DNA of 12,395 bases from Bacteroidota bacterium (lineage in GTDB: Bacteria; Bacteroidota; Bacteroidia; Flavobacteriales; Flavobacteriaceae), in NCBI GenBank assembly GCA_004356305.1, contig SMXJ01000098.1:1-12395 (forward strand), given 5' to 3'. Shown piece by piece: positions 6,650-12,395 of the stretch (position 1 is its first letter; each line of letters starts with the position of its first letter). The notes beneath the pieces are model-generated. The model made no database searches. It was not told where the DNA came from and was given only the letters and a program-made list of their open reading frames with translations. A program made the position numbers and the translations under genes.

Positions 6650-8974
6650 ATGGCAAAACAAAATAAGAAAAATGCAGGCTTGAAAAAGTCACAAGATTCG
6701 ATGAAGCGTCATATCAAGACGTTTTGGAAGATTTTAGCTGGTGGAGTTTTTCTAATTTTCCTGTTGTTTCTCTTAGCTTCTTGGGGGTTTTTTGGAAGTT
6801 TACCTGATGAAACCAGCCTTGAAAACCCGGAAAAAGATCTGGCAACTCAAATAGTGTCTGAAGATGGGGAGGTCATTGGTAAATTTTTTAAAGAAAACAG
6901 AACACCGGTTCAGTATGAAGATCTACCGGCACATCTCGTAAACGCCTTGATCGCGACAGAAGATGTTCGGTTCTATGACCATGCGGGGATCGATGGGAAA
7001 GGCTCGGTTAGAGCCATGGCGTTTTTAGGCACAAGAGGTGGAGCAAGTACCATTTCTCAACAACTGGCAAAACAATTTTTTACAGATCAGGTATCAAGAA
7101 ATAAGTGGGAGAGAGGTATTCAGAAAATAAAAGAATGGATCATTGCAACCCGATTGGAGCGGCGTTATACCAAAAATGAAATTATCACCATGTATTTTAA
7201 TGTGTATGATTTTCTGAATTTGGCCATTGGCATCGAATCTGCTTCACATATTTATTTTGACAAAGCGCCGAATGAACTAAAAGTGGAAGAATCGGCCATG
7301 CTGGTAGGGATGTTTAAAAACTCGTCTTTATATAACCCACGTCGTAATCCGGAGGGGGTTATGAACAGAAGAAATGTGGTTTTGTCGCAAATGGCAAAAT
7401 ATGAATTCATCACCGAAGCAGGTAAAGACTCCCTGCAACAATTGCCCTTGAATTTTACCTTCACACCTCAGGATCATGATGAAGGAATTGGTACTTATGT
7501 TCGGGAATACATTCGTGGGTATATGAAGCAATGGGCAAAAGACAATCCTAAATTAGACGGTTCTTTGTACGATATCAATAGTGATGGATTAAAAGTGTAT
7601 ACCACTATCAACGCCAAAATGCAGGAATATGCTGAAGAAGCCGTCGATGAGCATATTGCTAATCTTCAAAAAGAATTTGACCGCCAAAACAAAAGTAATA
7701 AAACAGCGCCTTTCCGGGATATTACCGTTGAGGAAACCAATAGAATTATGGACGCTGGCATGCGTCGTAGCGACCGTTGGCGTCTTATGAAGAAACAAGG
7801 AAAGCCTGAGAAAGAAATTATCGAAAGCTTCAAAAAGAAAACCCAAATGCGCATTTTCGCCTGGGGAGGTGATATCGATACCTTGATGACCCCTATGGAT
7901 TCCATTCGCTATTACAAATCATTTTTCCGTGCTTCTCTCATGTCTATGACGCCACAAACAGGAGAGATAAAAGCATGGGTTGGAGGGGTTAATTATAAAC
8001 ATTTTAAATATGATATGGTAAAAAAAGGGAAACGGCAGATCGGCTCCACTTTTAAGCCATTTGTCTATGCCACGGCTATCGATCAAATGCATATGTCACC
8101 ATGTGACACAATACCCAATACGCCTTTTACTATTCCCGCGGGGGCCATGGGAAATACGAAGGATTGGAGTCCAAAGAATTCTGACGGGAATTATGGCGGA
8201 TGGGTCACTTTAAAGGATGGTTTAGCCAGATCGATAAACACTGTCACAGCCAGATTGATCTATAGAGTTGGACCAAGACCTGTCATTGATCTGGTAGAGA
8301 AAATGGGGATAGACACAAGAGATATCCTTGAGGTTCCGTCTATTGCCTTGGGGACTCCGGATGTTAGCCTTTATGAAATGGTAGGAGCCTATAGCACTTT
8401 TGCGAATGAAGGAGTCTATGTAAAACCCATATTGGTGCAACGTATTGAAGATAAAAACGGAACTGTTTTGTTTCAGAACGTGCCTGAAACCAAGGATGTT
8501 ATCAGCTACGAAACGGCATTTATAACCATAAGCTTATTGCAGGGAGTAACCCAATCCGGTTCCGGTTCCAGACTTCGGGGAAAATGGAGGAGTTCATATC
8601 CTGTGTATAAGAGGATCATTACCGGATATCCCTACGAATTTGAGAATCCCATTGCCGGAAAAACAGGAACCACTCAAAATAACAGCGACGGCTGGTTTAT
8701 GGGGATAGTGCCAAATTTGGCAACCGGAGTTTGGGTGGGGGGAGATGATCGTGCTACACATTTTGGAAGTACCGCTTATGGCCAAGGCGCCAGTATGGCC
8801 TTACCTGTTTGGGGAATATATATGAAGAAATGTTATGCGGATGAAACACTTGATATTTCCCAGGATAATTTCAAAGGACCGGAAAATATTTCCATTGAAA
8901 CGAATTGTGAAGACTTTAAAAATCAGAACATCGGCAAGGACGGAGAAATACCGGATGACGAGTTTGATTTTTAA
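6650..8974 (+). CDS. Bifunctional penicillin-binding protein 1A (transglycosylase/transpeptidase)
   Basis: 774 residues. An N-terminal cytoplasmic Lys-rich segment (1-25) is followed by one membrane helix (about 26-48), so the rest is periplasmic. The GT51 glycosyltransferase domain (about 70-250) has the catalytic Glu104 in ATEDVRFYDHAGID, GGASTISQQLAKQ (130-142) and the KIKEWIIATRLERRYTKNEI segment (159-178). The transpeptidase domain (about 420-725) has the nucleophile motif STFK (466-469), SIN (528-530) and KTGTT (671-675). Together these polymerise lipid II and cross-link peptidoglycan. The C-terminal tail (about 730-774) is acidic and of unknown role. It is downstream of gldH by 9 bases and is followed by a terminator at 9001. 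The family is often called mrcA, ponA or pbpC in different genomes, so I give no symbol. Confidence 0.96.
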   Translation: MAKQNKKNAGLKKSQDSMKRHIKTFWKILAGGVFLIFLLFLLASWGFFGSLPDETSLENPEKDLATQIVSEDGEVIGKFFKENRTPVQYEDLPAHLVNALIATEDVRFYDHAGIDGKGSVRAMAFLGTRGGASTISQQLAKQFFTDQVSRNKWERGIQKIKEWIIATRLERRYTKNEIITMYFNVYDFLNLAIGIESASHIYFDKAPNELKVEESAMLVGMFKNSSLYNPRRNPEGVMNRRNVVLSQMAKYEFITEAGKDSLQQLPLNFTFTPQDHDEGIGTYVREYIRGYMKQWAKDNPKLDGSLYDINSDGLKVYTTINAKMQEYAEEAVDEHIANLQKEFDRQNKSNKTAPFRDITVEETNRIMDAGMRRSDRWRLMKKQGKPEKEIIESFKKKTQMRIFAWGGDIDTLMTPMDSIRYYKSFFRASLMSMTPQTGEIKAWVGGVNYKHFKYDMVKKGKRQIGSTFKPFVYATAIDQMHMSPCDTIPNTPFTIPAGAMGNTKDWSPKNSDGNYGGWVTLKDGLARSINTVTARLIYRVGPRPVIDLVEKMGIDTRDILEVPSIALGTPDVSLYEMVGAYSTFANEGVYVKPILVQRIEDKNGTVLFQNVPETKDVISYETAFITISLLQGVTQSGSGSRLRGKWRSSYPVYKRIITGYPYEFENPIAGKTGTTQNNSDGWFMGIVPNLATGVWVGGDDRATHFGSTAYGQGASMALPVWGIYMKKCYADETLDISQDNFKGPENISIETNCEDFKNQNIGKDGEIPDDEFDF

Positions 8975-9000
8975 TTTCCCGGATGGTATGGAGAATGTCA

Positions 9001-9035
9001 AACCCTCGCAGGATTTGTAGACTGTGAGGTTTTTT
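9001..9035 (+). terminator. Intrinsic terminator after the pbp1A gene
   Basis: CCTCGCAG (9004-9011) pairs with CTGTGAGG (9022-9029), including one G-U pair, around a 10-base loop, and is followed by six T (9030-9035). It lies 27 bases after the pbp stop and before scoA, so it ends the ricT-gldH-pbp unit. The motif, of the type AACCCTCGCAGG...TGTGAGGTT, resembles hairpins seen repeatedly in flavobacterial genomes, so it may be a dispersed repeat as well. Confidence 0.75.
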
Positions 9036-9077
9036 ATGGAACCTTTTTTCAGTATTTTTATCGAAATTTTATAGCAG

Positions 9078-9779
9078 ATGATCACAAAAACGGTTGAGAA
9101 TGTTCAAGCCGCATGCGAAGGGGTGAAGGATGATATGACCTTTATGTTAGGCGGGTTCGGGTTGAGCGGTATTCCGGAGAATTGTATTGCGCAATTGGTA
9201 AAACTAAATGTGAAGGGAGTTACCTGCATTTCGAATAATGCAGGAGTGGATGATTTTGGATTGGGTCTCTTACTTCAGAAACATCAAATAAAAAAAATGA
9301 TCTCTTCTTATGTGGGCGAGAATGCCGAATTTGAACGGCAAATGTTGAGTGGGGAGTTGGAAGTGGAATTGATTCCGCAAGGAACCTTGGCACATCGATG
9401 CAAGGCGGCACAAGGTGGCATTCCTGCTTTTTATACACCCGCAGGTTATGGGACAGAAATAGCTGAAGGCAAGGAATCACGCGAATTTAATGGGAAGATG
9501 CATATACTGGAAAACGCCTTTAAAGCAGATTTTGCCTTTATAAAAGCATGGAAGGGAGATACCGTCGGGAATCTTATTTTTAATGGGTCTGCACGAAATT
9601 TCAATCCGAATATGTGTGGAGCGGCAACGATCACCGTAGCTGAGGTTGAGCAATTGTTGCCTGCCGGCGAACTGGATCCCAATGAAATTCATATTCCGGG
9701 TATTTTTGTACAACGGATTTTTAAAGGTGAGAACTACGAAAAAAGAATTGAAAATTTGACTGTACGTAAAAGGGATTAA
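9078..9779 (+). CDS. scoA: 3-oxoacid (acetoacetate/succinyl) CoA-transferase, subunit A
   Basis: 233 residues, full length for an alpha subunit of the SCOT/AtoD family. The Gly-rich CoA-binding signature GGFGLSGIPEN lies at residues 25-35, and SNNAGVDDFGLGLLL and LIPQGTLAHRCKAA follow as expected. With subunit B it transfers CoA from succinyl-CoA or a related donor to acetoacetate, linking ketone-body and amino-acid breakdown to acetyl-CoA. The donor cannot be settled from sequence alone. ATG 9078 is the first start after the terminator, and a one-mismatch -7 element, TATTTTTA (9053-9060), lies shortly upstream without a clear -33 box. Subunit B follows after a 171-base spacer with repeats, which is unusual because the two are normally almost adjacent. 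Confidence 0.93.
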   Translation: MITKTVENVQAACEGVKDDMTFMLGGFGLSGIPENCIAQLVKLNVKGVTCISNNAGVDDFGLGLLLQKHQIKKMISSYVGENAEFERQMLSGELEVELIPQGTLAHRCKAAQGGIPAFYTPAGYGTEIAEGKESREFNGKMHILENAFKADFAFIKAWKGDTVGNLIFNGSARNFNPNMCGAATITVAEVEQLLPAGELDPNEIHIPGIFVQRIFKGENYEKRIENLTVRKRD

Positions 9780-9781
9780 CT

Positions 9782-9845
9782 AATTTGAGAATGAGACAAT
9801 TTGAAAATGAGACAATTGGAAAATGAAGCAATTGGACAATGGGGA
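9782..9845 (+). repeat. Four-unit 16-bp tandem repeat between scoA and scoB
   Basis: The units are AATTTGAGAATGAGAC (9782-9797), AATTTGAAAATGAGAC (9798-9813), AATTGGAAAATGAAGC (9814-9829) and AATTGGACAATGGGGA (9830-9845). They diverge progressively from left to right. The 16-base period is not a multiple of three, so it is not a coding repeat. TTTGAAAATG-like minisatellites are, in my recollection, common in flavobacterial spacers, and copy number may vary between strains. Confidence 0.85.
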
Positions 9846-9900
9846 TGATAGAAAGAATATTATTGTTGATCTAGAATTAGGATTATGAATAAAATTATCG

Positions 9901-9939
9901 CATTCTCAAAAAGGATGTAATCGTCAAATTTTCAAATTG
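9901..9939 (-). repeat. Inverted partial copies of the 16-bp repeat before scoB
   Basis: CATTCTCAAA (9901-9910) is the exact reverse complement of TTTGAGAATG in unit 1 (9784-9793). ATTTTCAAATTG (9928-9939) is the exact reverse complement of CAATTTGAAAAT at 9797-9808. The spacer thus holds direct and inverted copies that could fold against each other in the mRNA and lie just before the scoB start (9951). Confidence 0.7.
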
Positions 9940-9950
9940 ATTTATAAAAA

Positions 9951-10604
9951 ATGTTAGATAAAAACCAGATAGCGCAACGCATCGCCAAGGAAGTAAAGAA
10001 TGGTTACTATGTTAACCTGGGAATTGGCATCCCAACTTTGGTGGCTAATTTTGTTCGAAATGATATTGATGTGGATTTTCAAAGCGAGAACGGCGTGTTG
10101 GGTATGGGTCCGTTTCCTTTTGAAGGAGAAGAGGATCCGGATCTGATCAACGCAGGAAAACAAACGATCACAGCCTTACCCGGGGCTTCGTTTTTTGATT
10201 CGTCTATGAGTTTTGCCATGATCCGTGGGCAACATATGGACCTTACGATACTCGGTGCCATGGAAGTGGCCCAAAACGGTGATATTGCCAATTGGAAAAT
10301 CCCGGGGAAGATGGTCAAAGGAATGGGAGGGGCTATGGACCTGGTCGCCTCAGCAGATAATATCATAGTGGCGATGATGCATACCAACAAGGCAGGAGCT
10401 TCTAAGCTTCTCAAAAAATGCTCACTTCCTTTAACGGGCGTAAACTGTGTAAAAAAAGTGGTTACCAATCTTGCCGTTATGGTGATAGAAGACAACTGTT
10501 TCAAACTTTTAGAACGGGCACCCGGTGTTTCAGTTGAAGAAATAAAAGTAGCCACCGAAGGAGACCTGATTGTAGAAGGTAATATCCCCGAAATGCAAAT
10601 TTGA
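9951..10604 (+). CDS. scoB: 3-oxoacid (acetoacetate/succinyl) CoA-transferase, subunit B
   Basis: 217 residues, full length for a beta subunit. The motif VNLGIGIPTLVANF (21-34) forms the Gly-rich turn, and SENGVLGMGPFP (45-56) carries the catalytic Glu46 that forms the enzyme-CoA thioester. PGKMVKGMGGAMDLV and HTNKAGASKLLKKC also fit the family. It pairs with scoA upstream to form the active transferase. ATG 9951 is the likely start, with an AT-rich stretch (TTTATAAAAA) in place of a Shine-Dalgarno site. No terminator is seen directly after the stop; the next hairpin terminator is at 10924, leaving a 3' region of about 320 bases or a separate small transcript. Confidence 0.94.
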   Translation: MLDKNQIAQRIAKEVKNGYYVNLGIGIPTLVANFVRNDIDVDFQSENGVLGMGPFPFEGEEDPDLINAGKQTITALPGASFFDSSMSFAMIRGQHMDLTILGAMEVAQNGDIANWKIPGKMVKGMGGAMDLVASADNIIVAMMHTNKAGASKLLKKCSLPLTGVNCVKKVVTNLAVMVIEDNCFKLLERAPGVSVEEIKVATEGDLIVEGNIPEMQI

Positions 10605-10780
10605 AAATCGGATCTTTCACTATATTTATCAACTTCGTAAGTCTTTCCCTATAAAAAATTAGCAATTTATAGTAGAAATGTTAAAAAACAGTGTATTTCA
10701 TCGAAAAACCATGCGTTTTAACGAATTATGTAAATATTTTATACATTTTAGTGGTCCCTAATTTATAAGACTTAGCTATT
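10605..10780. other. AT-rich spacer after scoB
   Basis: First part of a 399-base gap between scoB and the ABC gene. No RNA gene is recognised. Weak promoter-like motifs are present: TTTG (10600-10603) with TATATTTA (10621-10628) at 17 bases, and TTTTA (10716-10720) with TACATTTT (10742-10749) at 21 bases. The second lies about 30 bases upstream of the 29-codon ORF at 10781. A 27-codon ORF at 10678-10761 has no supporting signal. Confidence 0.4.
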
Positions 10781-10870
10781 ATGAAAGGTATAAGCAAAAC
10801 GGTTAAAGATACATTACAACTAGTTCGTAATTTCTTTTATATAGCCAAGAAAGTTTTTTTGTTAATGTAA
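10781..10870 (+). CDS. Possible small cationic membrane peptide (29 residues)
   Basis: ATG 10781 to TAA 10870 encodes MKGISKTVKDTLQLVRNF followed by FYIAKKVFLLM. The peptide has six Lys/Arg and one Asp (net about +5) with hydrophobic residues spaced as in an amphipathic or membrane-surface helix. It sits alone between scoB and the convergent ABC gene, with a weak promoter-like pair at 10716-10749 upstream and a perfect hairpin terminator at 10924-10957 downstream, which would give a transcript of about 200 bases. I do not recognise the family. Small hydrophobic cationic peptides include type I toxins and membrane-protein modulators, but no antisense RNA was identified. It may also be a chance ORF in a non-coding RNA or in the scoB 3' region. 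Confidence 0.35.
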   Translation: MKGISKTVKDTLQLVRNFFYIAKKVFLLM

Positions 10871-10923
10871 ATTTTATAATAATACTTTTACTCCTAAATC
10901 TGCAACGATTCAGATAAAGGTAG

Positions 10924-10957
10924 GCCCGTTCTTTGTGAGGTTAGAACGGGCTTTTTT
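10924..10957 (+). terminator. Strong intrinsic terminator
   Basis: A perfect 9-bp stem (GCCCGTTCT 10924-10932, AGAACGGGC 10943-10951) with a 10-base loop is followed by six T (10952-10957). It serves plus-strand transcription (scoAB and/or the small ORF). Seen on the minus strand no T-run follows, so it does not look like an intrinsic terminator for the ABC gene ending at 11004. Confidence 0.9.
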
Positions 10958-11003
10958 ATGGACTAAATTGTTGTCATCTCATCGTTGGGAACGTATTTTG
11001 AAA

Positions 11004-12395
11004 TTACCTCCCCTTAGGGATCGCATCGATCAATGTCCTTGTATACTCCTTAGTGGGATTGGCGTAAATCTCATCTGCATCGCCCAGCTCTATAATTTTT
11101 CCTTCTTTCATCACGAGTAATTGATCTGCCATAAATTTTACGACCGCCAAATCGTGTGATATGAATATGTACGTAAATCCGAAATTCTCTTTCAGCTCAT
11201 TCAGCAAGTTCAGCACCTGGGCCTGAACGGAAATGTCCAGTGCCGAAACCGACTCATCACAGATGACCAATTTAGGCTTCATTGCTATCGTACGTGCAAT
11301 CCCAACACGCTGCCTTTGCCCTCCCGAGAGTTCATGGGGATAACGTGAAAAATAGAACTCATTCAGTCCCACACGTTCTAGCAATTGCATGGCTTTTTCC
11401 TTTCTGTCTTTTTTAGAAGTGCCTATACCGTGAACCTTCATTGGCTCGATCAATGTTTCGCCCACAGAGAATCGTGGATTTAATGACGAATATGGATCCT
11501 GAAATATAAACTGTATTTCTTTTCTAATCAACCTGATCTCCGAACTATTTAAACGGGTTAGATCCTTTCCACGATATAAGATCTTCCCTGCAGACGCTCT
11601 CTCCAATTGTAAAATTGTTTTACCCAAGGTAGATTTTCCACAACCCGACTCCCCTACCAATCCCATGGTTTCTCCTTCAAAGACACTAAAACTAACATTG
11701 TTTACGGCTTTTACCACCCGCTTTGGTTTAAAAAGACCCATGTTGGTATAATATTCTTTACTGAGATTATGCACTTCAAGTAACGGTTGTTTAGTATATA
11801 ATTTTTTATGCCGAAAGGCCCGTTGCTGAGCGGTGATTTCTTTTGGGACAAAACTTTTGTCTTCCAGGGAAGCGATGGTCGGCAGTTTTTGTAATCGCAT
11901 TTCCAAAGTGGGGCGTGAGGCTAAAAGGGCCTTGGTATATTTGGCTTTTGGATGTTTGAAAACAGAATTAACATAGCCCTCTTCAACGATATTTCCTTCA
12001 TACATCACCAGTACCCTATCTGCAATTTCCGAAACCAAACTCAGATCGTGTGAGATAAAAATCAGACTCATCCCTGTTTCTTTTTGAAGTTCTTTAAGTA
12101 ATTGAATAATTTCCTTTTGTACCGTTACATCCAGGGCGGTTGTAGGTTCGTCTGCGATAAGTAATTTAGGCTTACATGCGATTGCCATAGCGATCATTAC
12201 TCGTTGCATTTGCCCACCACTTATTTGATGTGGATAACTATTATACATTTGATGAGGGAGTGGCAGTTTCACTTTTTCAAATAGGGAAAGAGTATCTTTT
12301 TTTGCTTCGGAAAAGGATAGTTTTAAATGGTGTTGTAATATTTCTGAAACTTGTTTCCCACAGCTCAGAGAAGGGTTTAAGGCACTCATAGGCTC
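11004..12395 (-). CDS. Fused two-domain oligopeptide-type ABC transporter ATPase (DppD-DppF/YejF-like), N-terminus beyond window
   Basis: 463 residues are visible; the frame stays open to the last base, and the first visible residues EPMSALNPSL are the Q-loop region of the first ATPase, so roughly its N-terminal third, including Walker A, is outside. The first domain then shows ISGGQMQR (signature), LLIADEPTTALD (Walker B) and ISHDLSLV (H-loop). A linker of about 80 residues leads to the second full domain: GLVGESGCGKSTLGK (Walker A), FQDPYSSLNPR (Q-loop), LSGGQRQRVGIAR (signature), LVICDESVSALD (Walker B) and ISHDLAVV (H-loop). This tandem arrangement is that of YejF/GsiA-type proteins that power peptide or related solute uptake. 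Membrane and binding-protein partners would lie beyond 12395. Walker B of domain 2 has Ser after the catalytic Glu where Pro is usual. Confidence 0.93.
   Translation of the reverse strand, partial: EPMSALNPSLSCGKQVSEILQHHLKLSFSEAKKDTLSLFEKVKLPLPHQMYNSYPHQISGGQMQRVMIAMAIACKPKLLIADEPTTALDVTVQKEIIQLLKELQKETGMSLIFISHDLSLVSEIADRVLVMYEGNIVEEGYVNSVFKHPKAKYTKALLASRPTLEMRLQKLPTIASLEDKSFVPKEITAQQRAFRHKKLYTKQPLLEVHNLSKEYYTNMGLFKPKRVVKAVNNVSFSVFEGETMGLVGESGCGKSTLGKTILQLERASAGKILYRGKDLTRLNSSEIRLIRKEIQFIFQDPYSSLNPRFSVGETLIEPMKVHGIGTSKKDRKEKAMQLLERVGLNEFYFSRYPHELSGGQRQRVGIARTIAMKPKLVICDESVSALDISVQAQVLNLLNELKENFGFTYIFISHDLAVVKFMADQLLVMKEGKIIELGDADEIYANPTKEYTRTLIDAIPKGR

Noticed and set aside
9791..9920. Short ATG-initiated ORFs inside the scoA-scoB repeat spacer (11-21 codons)
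   Set aside because: They arise from ATG triplets in the 16-base repeat, whose period breaks the reading frame, so they are most likely by-products of the repeat.
9954..10555. Long antisense ORFs across scoB
   Set aside because: They are shadows of a strongly conserved coding region and show no recognisable protein features.
10678..10761. A 27-codon ORF (MLKNSVFHRKTMRF...) upstream of the 29-codon ORF
   Set aside because: No promoter, no ribosome-binding signal, mixed composition and no terminator directly after it. Nothing sets it apart from chance.
1..12395. Signs of a defence system, prophage, CRISPR array, insertion sequence or attachment site
   Set aside because: No matching proteins, spacer-repeat arrays, transposases, terminal repeats or tRNA genes were seen. 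The gene content is housekeeping.

Overview
The window looks like core chromosome of a gliding member of the Bacteroidetes, most likely a Flavobacteriaceae. The evidence is a GldH gliding-motility lipoprotein, an ECF sigma factor paired with an anti-sigma-like/beta-barrel protein, AT-rich spacers without Shine-Dalgarno sites, and TAnnTTTG-type promoter motifs. Every protein I recognise belongs to a known family. I found no prophage, transposon, CRISPR array, tRNA or rRNA, and no clearly new multigene system.

Layout. Positions 1-194 hold the 3' end of a PlsC-type acyltransferase (+), closed by a strong hairpin terminator (204-237). A minus-strand block follows, transcribed from right to left: recA (3611-2604), an ECF sigma factor (2484-1945) and a 536-residue membrane-anchored protein ending in a predicted outer-membrane beta-barrel (1893-283). 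A spacer with three perfect palindromes and a good Bacteroidetes-type promoter (3612-3784) separates recA from the divergent trhO (tRNA U34 hydroxylase, 3785-4816). Next on the plus strand is a compact ricT-gldH-pbp1A cluster (4957-8974): the start of gldH lies inside the 3' end of ricT, and only 9 bases separate gldH from the bifunctional penicillin-binding protein. A terminator (9001-9035) closes this unit.

The third part is a two-subunit 3-oxoacid CoA-transferase, scoA (9078-9779) and scoB (9951-10604). The two genes are split by a 171-base spacer with four 16-bp tandem repeat units and inverted partial copies. The 399-base gap after scoB holds a possible 29-codon small gene (10781-10870) and a perfect hairpin terminator (10924-10957). 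The window ends inside a fused, two-NBD oligopeptide-type ABC ATPase on the minus strand (11004 to beyond 12395).

How the genes relate. The sigma factor and its downstream partner form a likely cell-surface signalling pair. RicT, GldH and PBP1A connect a PSP1-domain regulator, gliding and peptidoglycan synthesis in one probable transcript. TrhO (tRNA modification) and RecA (recombination) are housekeeping genes. ScoAB activates acetoacetate as its CoA thioester for ketone-body or fatty-acid metabolism. The items most worth a second look are non-coding or small: the unannotated small ORF, the nested inverted repeat upstream of the sigma gene, the palindromes between recA and trhO, the missing ATG of gldH, and the repeat array splitting scoAB.
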